NCBI RefSeq assembly: GCF_025502585.1
Contig: NZ_CP106679.1
Coordinates: forward strand, 1,469,001-1,533,000
Source: Reichenbachiella agarivorans
GTDB taxonomy: Bacteria > Bacteroidota > Bacteroidia > Cytophagales > Cyclobacteriaceae
Direction: 5' to 3'
DNA: 64,000 bases
Part shown: positions 9,420-18,026 of the stretch, one piece after another
Layout: the number at the start of each line of letters is the position of its first letter
How positions within the stretch are numbered: the stretch's first letter is position 1
Position numbers and translations under genes: made by a program
Notes under the pieces: generated by a model
What the model was told of the DNA's origin: nothing
Seen by the model: only the letters and a program-made list of their open reading frames with translations
The model's database searches: none

Positions 9420-10473
9420 TTATCCTGTATTGAGTATGTAAATGAGAGACTAACGAAAGAGCTGATTTTTGCCAACTATATTTTTTCAAAACTCTGTTAT
9501 AGCTTTCTACCTGGTTACTAGGATTACTCATCACTTTATCAAAAAGAAATGTTATTTGTGGTATATCCAAGGGATCAACATAACAGCAAGCGTCCTCAAA
9601 TATTTCTTTAAAAACAGCAATATTTGAAACAACACAGGGGATTTTAAAAGTCATCGCTTCCAATGGAGGAATTCCAAAACCTTCATAAAGTGATAAATAG
9701 AAAAAAGCAGATGCGTTTTTATAAAGGTTAATCAATTCAGTGTCTGAAACATACCCAGATAATACTATAGCATCATTCTCCTTGATCAACTCAGATATTT
9801 TTTGATCTTTGAACACATTGTTTGTTGATCCAACAATAACCAGTTTTGTGTTTTTGTTTTTCCTGCTATTAAATGCTTTAATTAGTGACAAAAGATTTTT
9901 TCTTGGATCTAAAGACCCGACTGTCAAAATATAATTTTCAGCAATTAGTCCCTTTTCTAATTTATGCTCCAATTCAAAATTGGTTGATACGGCGTTGGAA
10001 ACAATAAATATTTTATCAGAAGGTGCTTTCAAGAATTTAATAATCTCTCTTTTTGAAAAATCACTAACTGTTCCTATTTTTTTAGAGGTTCTAGCAATTA
10101 TTGGAATCATAAATCTATAAGCCAACACAAACTTCCAGCTAAACCAAGAAGCATTAGCAAAAACAGCCATATCATGAATGATTGATACTTTATTGCGGTA
10201 GAATATTGGTGCTAGATTACACAAATTTAATAGTAAAGGACCCTCATGCCTTTTCAAATATATAGGCAAGTCTATTTGTTCCCAGATGTATCCGGTGTTA
10301 GTACCGACCACCTCACATTTGAAGAAATCGAATAACTCTGAATGAATTATGTTTTTAGGAGAAACTAACTTGACCTCTACATTGATTTTAACAAGCTCCT
10401 TACAAATTTCTATGGCAAACCTCTGTACACCTGAAATTTTTTGGGTTAAAAATCGTGCGTTTATAACTATCAT
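9409..10473 (-). CDS. Glycosyltransferase family 4
   Basis: GT-B glycosyltransferase of 354 residues, probably cytoplasmic. The N-terminus (INARFLTQKISGVQRFAIEI) matches the start of mannosyl- and rhamnosyl-transferases of this family. The second domain has the YILTVGSLDPRKNL segment near 190 and the E-x7-E motif in EGFGIPPLEAM near 275, followed by PCVVSN. Sugar donor and linkage are unknown. It overlaps the acyltransferase gene downstream by 11 bases and the Wzy gene upstream by 4, so it is part of one transcription unit. The gene is AT-rich. Confidence 0.92.
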   Translation of the reverse strand: MIVINARFLTQKISGVQRFAIEICKELVKINVEVKLVSPKNIIHSELFDFFKCEVVGTNTGYIWEQIDLPIYLKRHEGPLLLNLCNLAPIFYRNKVSIIHDMAVFANASWFSWKFVLAYRFMIPIIARTSKKIGTVSDFSKREIIKFLKAPSDKIFIVSNAVSTNFELEHKLEKGLIAENYILTVGSLDPRKNLLSLIKAFNSRKNKNTKLVIVGSTNNVFKDQKISELIKENDAIVLSGYVSDTELINLYKNASAFFYLSLYEGFGIPPLEAMTFKIPCVVSNIAVFKEIFEDACCYVDPLDIPQITFLFDKVMSNPSNQVESYNRVLKKYSWQKSALSLVSHLHTQYRINEG

Positions 10474-11753
10474 GTTTTGATAATTTTTGAGGAATCTGTG
10501 GTTTCTGAGTTAAATGGATAAGCCAGACCTAAAAAAAACCAAAGACTCAGATATGAAAACTCTGGTACTGATATCATTGAGACTATTAAAATTATAAGTA
10601 ATGCCCTTTTCAGACCCAACTCTTCCAAGGATTTTCCTTTCATTCGAATTATTGGCACACTAAACAATAAAACAAACATAATCAGCCCCAAAAAACCAGT
10701 ATTAACCAGTAAGGTAGATGTCATATCAGTTGTCCTTATTGTACCAAATCCTATTCCAAAACATTTACTAAAGAATGGTAGCTCATACCAGTAATTAATA
10801 GCATTTACAACTGAACTGAATCTGACGACACCAGAAACATGTTTCAATGTAATCTTATCGAAAACAAACCAATATAAAGTACCTAATACTTCCCAAGCTT
10901 TGTATCCCACATAAATAATGGCAACCAGAAAGAACATATATATTGCAATCTTCCTTATTGAAATTGTTCGCTTAAACTGGAATGAAAAATTTGAAATAAA
11001 AAATATTAAAAAGCCTAGAATGGAAGAAGTAGATGTCGATAACACCAAACAAGCTAAAGTTAAGTACATCATAAATGACTGTTTAGTCTTGGTGTAAAAA
11101 GCCCAAAAAGGAAGTAGAGTAAACGCAAACATTGATGGCTCTCCTGTGAGACTTTTCATTCTCAACACACTAACTCCCGAAAATGAAAGGGTCTGAAAAA
11201 AGGAACCAATAGAATCCTCATCTGAACCAAATAATCTATTAGAAAGAAAATCACCATTTTTGTGAAACAAAAAATAAAATACCCATTCATACATACCATA
11301 AAAGCATAATAATGCAATGCCTACATTTACATATTTGAAATATCGATCTTCCCAATAATACCTGATAAAGAGAAATAAAAAGAAACCTGGCAATAAATAA
11401 ATACTTTGCGTCAAATGACTAGTTTCTAAGAATAGATTACTAGCGTTTGAATTAATTAGTGCTAGATTTCTAGGTGGTGCAACATCAAAAAGAATTACCC
11501 CTATTTGGCCAACTAAATAATAACTAAAAAATAAAAGAAATATCTTGGTAAAAGTTAAAAAATATTGTAGCCTATAAAACGAACTTAATGCAAATGGGAA
11601 GGATATAAACGAAAGTATATATGCCGGAGTTGTACCTTTTACTGAGGGGAATATTACAACACTAGAAATAAACAAAAAAGGAAACCAAATCCTTACTAGA
11701 TTATATAACCTCTTTGAAGAACCTGGATGAAAATTTGATGTAAAATTACTCAT
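10470..11753 (-). CDS. O-antigen/exopolysaccharide polymerase, Wzy-like
   Basis: Integral membrane protein of 427 residues with about eleven or twelve hydrophobic stretches spread over its length and a larger hydrophilic loop around 150-200, which is the layout of Wzy and WaaL-type polymerases. These proteins share little sequence, so the call rests on topology and on context: it sits between glycosyltransferase genes in a locus that also has Wzx and Wzz-like genes and no other polymerase candidate. A role in joining repeat units at the outer face of the inner membrane is inferred. A WaaL-like ligase is the main alternative. It overlaps the next gene by four bases; 80 bases separate it from the upstream glycosyltransferase. 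Confidence 0.75.
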   Translation of the reverse strand: MSNFTSNFHPGSSKRLYNLVRIWFPFLFISSVVIFPSVKGTTPAYILSFISFPFALSSFYRLQYFLTFTKIFLLFFSYYLVGQIGVILFDVAPPRNLALINSNASNLFLETSHLTQSIYLLPGFFLFLFIRYYWEDRYFKYVNVGIALLCFYGMYEWVFYFLFHKNGDFLSNRLFGSDEDSIGSFFQTLSFSGVSVLRMKSLTGEPSMFAFTLLPFWAFYTKTKQSFMMYLTLACLVLSTSTSSILGFLIFFISNFSFQFKRTISIRKIAIYMFFLVAIIYVGYKAWEVLGTLYWFVFDKITLKHVSGVVRFSSVVNAINYWYELPFFSKCFGIGFGTIRTTDMTSTLLVNTGFLGLIMFVLLFSVPIIRMKGKSLEELGLKRALLIILIVSMISVPEFSYLSLWFFLGLAYPFNSETTDSSKIIKT

Positions 11754-11833
11754 AAAACGGCTCCCTTTAATTCACTTTATGGATCATAAGAAATTTTTAA
11801 AATGGTATAGCCGAAAACTAGTGATGACTGTTA

Positions 11834-12973
11834 TCAACAATTATTAAAAACTCGAGCAAAAACCATATGCATTTGCTTATAAGAAAATTGATTTTCAAAG
11901 CAAGCGCGTGCATTCTGAGCAACTTGTACTGCATGCTCCTCATTTGCTAGTAATATATCGATATATTCCCTCAACTGTGAAATATTATATGCGCTATAAA
12001 CATACCCCGTCACACCTTGTTCTATCATGTCAAATGCCGCCCCAACACAATCAGACGTAATTACAGGCGTATTCATCTGAAATGCCTCATTGACTGTTAG
12101 ACCCCAAGGTTCCATATTATTATCAATAGGAATACTTGGTAAAACAAAGATATCAGCCATTTCGAAAAAACTACACCTATTTATGGGCATGACCTTACCT
12201 GCAAACTTAATATTTTCACTACTAGACGCTAATGCCTTACACTTTTCTATATATCTCAAATCTCCACCTCCTGCAACTACCAAAAAAGCGTTATTGACCA
12301 CTGTGTTTAGAAAAGCTTCAATTAATATTGATAAGCCTTTTCTCTCAATTATTCTTCCTAAGTATAATATTACTTTAGCATTATTTGGTATTGACAAAGA
12401 TTCCTTCAATTGTTGAACATCTATTCCACCATCCTCAGTTATTTCGCTCACATTTGGAGACATATATAACACGCTTTTATTTACTCCCAAGTTCAGTAAA
12501 TGTTGAAAGGGCCTAGAACCGATAGCAATTATATGATTGATTTTCTGAAGAACTAAGCCAACGACTGCCTCCTTTATTTTTCTATAAACCTTCTTTACCA
12601 ATGGAGTAAGTTCATTGTATTTCTCACTAAACCATTCTAGTGAGAAATAGACCTTCTTGAAATTGAAGAAAAATGATAATATCACAATAACTATATTGAA
12701 ACCAATTATTCTAAAATTATCCATAGCTGGAAGTACAACAATATCGTACTTTCCATTTCTCAACTGTTTAACTAAAGACAAATAAGAAAAAGAGCCAGAA
12801 ATAACGTTCAGCCTCTCATAATCATCATGTTCAGAAGAATCGATCTCATAAATACCTTCTACTTCACTCTTATTTAATAAGTAATAATCAATCTCGAAAT
12901 CCTTCGCTAAAGTCATGAACAATGGCACTCTGAACCATGGAAGTGCAACTTGAATAAACAATATCTTAGACAT
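11834..12973 (-). CDS. Glycosyltransferase family 4
   Basis: GT-B glycosyltransferase of 379 residues. The first domain starts KILFIQVALPWFRVPLF, typical of enzymes of capsule and O-antigen loci. The second domain holds ILYLGRIIERKGLSILIEAF near 205-225 and the E-x7-E motif in EPWGLTVNEAFQM near 290, then the conserved PVITSDCVGAA segment. A hydrophobic patch near 85-100 may attach it to the inner membrane. Donor sugar unknown. It overlaps the upstream glycosyltransferase by eight bases. The 80 bases between it and Wzy hold no clear signal. Confidence 0.92.
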   Translation of the reverse strand: MSKILFIQVALPWFRVPLFMTLAKDFEIDYYLLNKSEVEGIYEIDSSEHDDYERLNVISGSFSYLSLVKQLRNGKYDIVVLPAMDNFRIIGFNIVIVILSFFFNFKKVYFSLEWFSEKYNELTPLVKKVYRKIKEAVVGLVLQKINHIIAIGSRPFQHLLNLGVNKSVLYMSPNVSEITEDGGIDVQQLKESLSIPNNAKVILYLGRIIERKGLSILIEAFLNTVVNNAFLVVAGGGDLRYIEKCKALASSSENIKFAGKVMPINRCSFFEMADIFVLPSIPIDNNMEPWGLTVNEAFQMNTPVITSDCVGAAFDMIEQGVTGYVYSAYNISQLREYIDILLANEEHAVQVAQNARACFENQFSYKQMHMVFARVFNNC

Positions 12974-14087
12974 GTAGTAGGTAATTATAATCTTCTACCA
13001 TTTTTTCTCCATAAAATCTACTGGGGAGCTTCTTTTCAAGTATATCCCCATCTACATACTCCACTCTATTATTCGTAATCTCAAGTAATATACTGATCAA
13101 TTCTTGCTTATTTTCAAAAAGAAACCCGTTAACCTTATCCTCTATTATTTCTGTACTGCCACCCACTTTGGATGCAATTAATATCTTATTATGCATTAGC
13201 CCTTCTATGAGAGTAGTTCCTAAAGGCTCTGATAATTCTTTAGAAGTTGCATTGATCACAACATCAATATTATTATAAAAATCAAACATCGTATCAATAA
13301 ACCCTAAATACTCTACCTTTTCTCCTGCGTCCTCGAGTCTTGACAAAAACTCTTCTTTAAACTCCTCTTCAACCAATCCAGCAATTTTTAACTTTATTGA
13401 CTTATCATGAAGTTCTTTCATGACGTCTAATAACAGTAGATGACCTTTTTCCTTTGAAATTTTACCTGCAATCCCTAGAATCAAATCATTAGTTTCATCA
13501 CGTTTGATTAGTTTAGGAACCTCCATATAGTCAGATAGAAAAAAACCGTTATATAAGACAGTCACTTTAGATTGAAACCATTTTATTTGATTTTTTGTAG
13601 CCTGTGAGGGAACTATAATTATATTAAAAAAAGAACCAAAAATGAAATCAAGAAGGGGCCTGACTTTTTTAGGTATACCAATATAGGAGATGTCATGATT
13701 GTGGCGAACCCTAATCAAATTTCGTTTAAATAACGAAAAATACACAACTGAAAATAGGCAATAAAAAGAAACCTTATTGTTATTACAATGAATTGCTATT
13801 ATCTCCTTTTGGCTTTGCACTAGTCTAATAACTTCTATACTCAAGCATATAGAGTTTCTAATGCCCATGAATAGTCTCCTAAACCCTTTAACTCTCATAA
13901 ACTTAAAAGAGTCTAAATATTTGGTCTGAAAAAATTCGACTTTATTAGCCTTAGCTCTATCGATAACTTTACCTCTACCCGAAAGGATAATTGGAGCAAC
14001 CTTTTCGTTATTTTCTAATAGGTTAAAGAGAACTATTTCTGCCCCACTGTAATAATCCGATGACATTACGTACAAAACCTTGTGCAT
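12966..14087 (-). CDS. Glycosyltransferase family 4
   Basis: GT-B glycosyltransferase of 373 residues. It begins KVLYVMSSDYYSGAEIVLFNLL, with the Gly-Ala-Glu loop common in this family. The C-terminal domain has LILGIAGKISKEKGHLLLLDV near 205-225 and the E-x7-E motif in EPLGTTLIEGLM near 290, followed by ASKVGGSTEII and NGFLFE. The donor and acceptor are unknown. It overlaps the downstream glycosyltransferase by eight bases and follows a family 2 enzyme by ten bases. The low GC content and many A/T runs match the rest of the 7.3-17.3 kb block. Confidence 0.92.
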   Translation of the reverse strand: MHKVLYVMSSDYYSGAEIVLFNLLENNEKVAPIILSGRGKVIDRAKANKVEFFQTKYLDSFKFMRVKGFRRLFMGIRNSICLSIEVIRLVQSQKEIIAIHCNNNKVSFYCLFSVVYFSLFKRNLIRVRHNHDISYIGIPKKVRPLLDFIFGSFFNIIIVPSQATKNQIKWFQSKVTVLYNGFFLSDYMEVPKLIKRDETNDLILGIAGKISKEKGHLLLLDVMKELHDKSIKLKIAGLVEEEFKEEFLSRLEDAGEKVEYLGFIDTMFDFYNNIDVVINATSKELSEPLGTTLIEGLMHNKILIASKVGGSTEIIEDKVNGFLFENKQELISILLEITNNRVEYVDGDILEKKLPSRFYGEKMVEDYNYLLHV

Positions 14088-14097
14088 GTCTGATCAA

Positions 14098-14946
14098 TTA
14101 TATTTTATGAAAATAGACAAAATAGACAAACAATGATTTTATGGACTCTTTGTATACAAACCTTCTCTTTGCCCTTTCTTTTACCAACACACTATTGGTA
14201 GCAGAATCCTCCTTGTGATACACTTTTAACTCGTGATCATAAATCATTTTTAAATTATGAGTAGCACATCTATGGTACAAGATGTCCTCTTCTACAAACA
14301 TAAATGTCCTTTCAAAGAAGACGCTTTCAAATCGTTTAAAGTAAGATTCATGAAAAATTAATGCTGCACCATGCAATTTTTTACCCCCCGTTTTACTTTC
14401 ATCAACTGCTCCTGCCCTTCTACTGTTTAGCAAAATACTTATATACTTATCCAAAAATAAAATATTCGATAGATATAGAAATATGTTTATCAGTCCCACT
14501 TTTAATATCTTTTTCCTAGAGTTTATTACCCCACCAACTGGACTCTGATGTTTTTCGTCAACTAAGGATATAATGTCGGGTCCAAGAATATTAAATTTTG
14601 TCGTCCTATATGTTTCTATTAGGAGATGAAAGAAATTATTTTGATTAATAACAATATCATTATTAGTCACTATTAAAAAATTAGGATTGAAATGATCCAA
14701 AGCATACTTGCATCCTAAATTATTACCTCTAGCAAAGCCCAAATTTGCGTTTGAAATTATAACATGAACTCTTTCACTCTGGTATCTCTCTTTCAGAGAT
14801 AGCCCAGTTTTATTAGGAGAACAATTATCGACTACTACAATATTCCATTCAAGACCTGTGCTGTCAATTGAATGTAAAGAGTCTATACATTCAATTGTAT
14901 CATCTATGGTTTGATAATGAAGGATTATAAACGTGATTTTTATCAT
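14098..14946 (-). CDS. Glycosyltransferase family 2, rhamnosyltransferase-like
   Basis: Inverting GT-A glycosyltransferase of about 282 residues. The start ATG at 14944-14946 gives MIKITFIILHY; a TTG six bases upstream is possible but less likely. Motifs are FIILHYQTIDDTIECIDSL at the N-terminus, VVVDNCSPN near 38 (nucleotide-binding Asp), NLGFARGNNLG near 72 and VTNNDIVI near 95 in place of a DxD motif. GGKKLHGAALIFHESYF and FMFVEEDILYHR near 190-225 fit the acceptor half. This WbbL-like pattern is often found in rhamnosyltransferases, which is of interest because a decayed rhamnose gene lies at 17350-17760, but the donor is not proven. Confidence 0.9.
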   Translation of the reverse strand: MIKITFIILHYQTIDDTIECIDSLHSIDSTGLEWNIVVVDNCSPNKTGLSLKERYQSERVHVIISNANLGFARGNNLGCKYALDHFNPNFLIVTNNDIVINQNNFFHLLIETYRTTKFNILGPDIISLVDEKHQSPVGGVINSRKKILKVGLINIFLYLSNILFLDKYISILLNSRRAGAVDESKTGGKKLHGAALIFHESYFKRFESVFFERTFMFVEEDILYHRCATHNLKMIYDHELKVYHKEDSATNSVLVKERAKRRFVYKESIKSLFVYFVYFHKI

Positions 14947-14965
14947 ATTCAAAACTAAGCCTGCT

Positions 14966-15898
14966 TCAACTAGAAAAATGCAAATATAATTTTCTCAGCA
15001 CCTTCAATAGGTTTGGAGGCATTCTTGAAATCAAGCACGTTAAGTTATAATTAACTTGACCGTATTTCTTTAATAATTCTCCATACATTTTGATTTTCTC
15101 ATAGTCTAGAAAGCCATTAATCCTTAAAAAAACCAAATAACCTATAGAAAAGAGATTACTATTTATAGTATGACTTTTTATTGCTTCATTCTTAACCGTC
15201 AATGCGTAATCTTCAGGTAATCCTAAAACTACATTACTCCAGTCTTTTAAAAAAACATCCATAACATCTTGTGACCAGTAGCTAGATTTCTTTTTACTGT
15301 TAACCTCTACCACTCTTTCCCCAAACCAGAACAACTTGTAATTATTCTTTATAAAATCTCTAAATATAATGGATATTTGAGGGAAATTTTTACACGATTT
15401 CAAATCAATCATATCAATGTTTTCCAAAGAATTTTTAGAATATATGGTAGATCCTGAAAAAGTCAAATGCCATCCAAGATTCTTTAATAGTAGATTGCCA
15501 TCCTGGTAAATTGAAGAGTCTAAATGTAAATTTCTTGATAAGGTATTTACTGAGACAAAATCATAATTATTCTGAATAATGGATACCACCTGACTTAGAT
15601 ATCCTTTCCGTATTTTTACAGCGTCACCTAAAAACCACACATAATCCTCTTGTGCCAGTTTTAATGTGCGTATATAATTTTTATCATGACCTAGCGAAGG
15701 ATCATTCTTAAAATAGAAAATGTTTTTATACAGTTTTCTCAAATCAGAAATTGCTATCAAAGTAGCGTCATTCTGACTATCATCAGATATATATATTGGT
15801 ATATTATTATCTTTTACCTCATCAAGTATTGCTTCAATATTCTCTTTCAAAATTGAGGCTCTATCACATGTAGGAATTACCAAAGCTATTTTTTTCAT
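14966..15898 (-). CDS. Glycosyltransferase family 2
   Basis: GT-A type glycosyltransferase of about 310 residues. The chosen ATG at 15896-15898 gives MKKIALVIPTCDRASILKEN, the standard beginning of the fold; in-frame ATG 15910 and an earlier codon at 15943 are alternatives that only add a short unconserved leader. IYISDDSQND near 38 is the nucleotide-binding loop, and YVWFLGDAVKIRKGYL near 90 takes the place of the metal-binding DxD segment (Gly-Asp-Ala here). The C-terminal half is not recognised beyond being basic and helical. The donor is unknown. About 140 bases separate it from the wzx gene upstream, with no distinct signal seen there. Confidence 0.85.
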   Translation of the reverse strand: MKKIALVIPTCDRASILKENIEAILDEVKDNNIPIYISDDSQNDATLIAISDLRKLYKNIFYFKNDPSLGHDKNYIRTLKLAQEDYVWFLGDAVKIRKGYLSQVVSIIQNNYDFVSVNTLSRNLHLDSSIYQDGNLLLKNLGWHLTFSGSTIYSKNSLENIDMIDLKSCKNFPQISIIFRDFIKNNYKLFWFGERVVEVNSKKKSSYWSQDVMDVFLKDWSNVVLGLPEDYALTVKNEAIKSHTINSNLFSIGYLVFLRINGFLDYEKIKMYGELLKKYGQVNYNLTCLISRMPPNLLKVLRKLYLHFSS

Positions 15899-16041
15899 TT
15901 CTCTACTCATTCTATAAGTTTTTATAAAAAATGACCCCTCCATTTAAGCCATTAAACTCGATGTTTGCTTAAATTGTAGTTTTAGTAATTGGTAAAAACT
16001 ACAATCTATTGTGCCTTCTTTCACCTGCCATACTTTTACAA

Positions 16042-17340
16042 TTAAAACACCTTTAATTCATTGTTATTGGTGTATAAAAAGATTCGCAATGTAATGTAGA
16101 TTTCTGTAATCAAAACAGCAAATGAAGCTCCTATATGATTATACAATAATATTAAGACTGTTGACATAATCAAGTTAATCACCCCAGCAGACATAATTAT
16201 TCTACTATACTCCTTCTTTTTGTTAAAAACAATCATTGTTAGCGTGCCTAGCATAGTATCTAGAGTAACTAAAAAAGGTACAATAGCCAGAATACGAACT
16301 ACTTCAATAGACTTTGTTCCTTCCAATCCAAAAATAATCACTACAATCTCCTTAGAAAAAACGAAAACAATAGCCGAAAGAAGAAGCATGAGAAAACCCA
16401 AAGAAACAGTCAATTTCTTTAAGAATTTCAAGGTTGCTGCCTTTGATTGTTGCGCCTTCCTAGTCACAAAAGGAAACAAAGATTGTGAAATTGGTCCATT
16501 TAAACTTTTCATTGCTCCAATAAGTTTAAATCCAATTGCATAATAACCGACTATTTCATTAGTGGTAAGTATTCCTAAAATCATAACAACTGTTATCGTA
16601 TAGATACTTACTGATACGTTAGTTATGAAAATATGCCATGCATCTTTTAACTGAAATATTATTAAATCCTTAGAAGGCAAACGAAGTGGAAAATCTAACC
16701 ACTTTAAAGAAATGACCAATGCAATGATTCCACTCAATGCAGATCCCATCCCTGTAAATAATGGTACAAATAGATAATCATTGCTATTTCTTACAAAAAC
16801 AAAAATTAGTATCGTAAATAGACCCTTCGATAAAAGATTAAGCAAAGCTATTACCTTCATACTTTCCATACCTTGAAACAACCAAGTTGGAAATATAACT
16901 TGACCTATTACTATCAAGAATGTAAGGAAATATACTTCCTTCTCTACTTGAAATTTTGAAAAAAGGCTTACCATGGCTACCAAGACAACAAAACACAGTA
17001 AAGTCAAAATGAATTTAGTTGTGATAATTGCACTAAAAATTTCCGATATTTTTCTTTTGTTATCTCTGTTAATTGTAATATCTCTTGTTGCAGTTAAATT
17101 AAAACCATAATCAATAACAATTTGAAAATAAGCAATTGTTGCCACAGCAAATGAAATTAATCCAAACCTATCAACTCCAAGTACTCTAACTAAGTATGGA
17201 ATAGTGATGAGAGGCAATATATAATTTGCCCCTTGTAGTACACTTAGAGATAAAAAATTACTAACAAGCCTTTTATTATCCCTCGAACCAAATATTTTCC
17301 CAATAGTTGGAACTGATAAAAAAAAATTCAATCTAGACAT
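16042..17340 (-). CDS. wzx: Polysaccharide flippase, Wzx/RfbX type
   Basis: Inner-membrane protein of 432 residues with about twelve to fourteen membrane segments, predicted to move lipid-linked repeat units to the periplasmic side. The N-terminal region NFLSLSVLQGANYILPLITIP followed by YLVRVLGVDRFGLISFA is the hallmark of the RfbX/Wzx polysaccharide-synthesis family. ATRDITINRDNK near 85 and FPTWLFQGMESMKVIA near 155 also match that family. It is the only flippase in the locus. Directly upstream lies a decayed rfbD gene whose surviving frame stops at the wzx start, which suggests that wzx arrived in, or was fused to, a rearranged region. The gene is strongly AT-rich. Confidence 0.93.
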   Translation of the reverse strand: MSRLNFFLSVPTIGKIFGSRDNKRLVSNFLSLSVLQGANYILPLITIPYLVRVLGVDRFGLISFAVATIAYFQIVIDYGFNLTATRDITINRDNKRKISEIFSAIITTKFILTLLCFVVLVAMVSLFSKFQVEKEVYFLTFLIVIGQVIFPTWLFQGMESMKVIALLNLLSKGLFTILIFVFVRNSNDYLFVPLFTGMGSALSGIIALVISLKWLDFPLRLPSKDLIIFQLKDAWHIFITNVSVSIYTITVVMILGILTTNEIVGYYAIGFKLIGAMKSLNGPISQSLFPFVTRKAQQSKAATLKFLKKLTVSLGFLMLLLSAIVFVFSKEIVVIIFGLEGTKSIEVVRILAIVPFLVTLDTMLGTLTMIVFNKKKEYSRIIMSAGVINLIMSTVLILLYNHIGASFAVLITEIYITLRIFLYTNNNELKVF

Positions 17341-17349
17341 TTTTTGTTT

Positions 17350-17760
17350 AGTTCATTTTTCAGCTTTGGGGGCACTCTCATCTTATATTTTGGATAAGCA
17401 CCTAAAGGATTACACCTTCACCTTCAGAAATTGGTAGATTTCTTGATCCATCAAAAACAAAATCGGTAGACATATGAATTAGAGTAATGCCATTTTAATT
17501 ACAGGCATGCACTATGTTTTCAATACATGATACATTGATTTTTTCTAAATCTAGTTCCTCTTTAGCTTTGTCTACTGCGGTATATACAGCACAATTAATG
17601 CAAATCAAATGAGTTGGAATTAAACATCCTTAGATATTATAATATCGTGTATTTCAATATCTACAAACGTAAACTTTAGGCCAATCAAAGTTGAAAGCAA
17701 ATGAAATTCTTGTCCTACCTGCCCAACAGAATCAGTATAAAACTGAATTCTAAATACTTA
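17350..17760 (-). pseudogene. rfbD: Decayed 5' part of rfbD (dTDP-4-dehydrorhamnose reductase)
   Basis: No open frame of gene length exists here, but minus-strand translation in shifting frames recovers an RfbD N-terminus. One frame (about 17755-17635) gives GQVGQEFHLL and FTFVDIEIHDI. A second frame (about 17620-17415) gives CINCAVYTAVDKAKEEL, then IENIVHACN, an in-frame TAA at 17495-17497, then NGITLIHMSTDFVFDGS. A third frame gives PLGAYPKYK. These match, in order, the RfbD NAD(P)-binding loop, the AAYTAVD block, the STDYVFDG block and the PxGxYGxxK catalytic block. So there are at least two frameshifts (near 17630 and 17412) and one nonsense mutation. Only about the first 130 of some 290 codons remain; the 3' end is replaced by wzx. 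The family match is read by eye. Confidence 0.85.
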
Positions 17761-18026
17761 AGTAAACGTATTTATTAAGCTTATATTGGAAAGTACCAAT
17801 TGATACTAAACACTTTTAAATCAATATTGAGTAGACTCACAAGTAGTAGAATTAGACAGAATCACTCAATACTCTAACAAACTTTGCTTGAATGCAATCT
17901 CTTTTTGAAAATGCAGACTTTTTAAAACACCAAACAAGGATTTAGATTGATTTCATTATACAAAAAGTGATGATATTCCAATCAAATCATTAAGCTTTCT
18001 ACTATTATAACTTTCATACTATCAAA
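17761..18026. other. AT-rich non-coding stretch between wzz and the rfbD remnant
   Basis: These 266 bases hold no open frame of note and no recognisable gene remnant. The sequence is AT-rich. A short imperfect palindrome TTGGAAAGTACCAA lies at about 17785-17798. The stretch may carry the promoter for the minus-strand genes from wzx onward, but no convincing TTTG/TAnnTTTG pair was found. Confidence 0.5.

Noticed and set aside
7264-17340. A sulfotransferase hidden among the glycosyltransferase genes
   Set aside because: All genes carry clear GT2, GT4, acyltransferase, Wzy or Wzx features; none shows a PAPS-binding loop.
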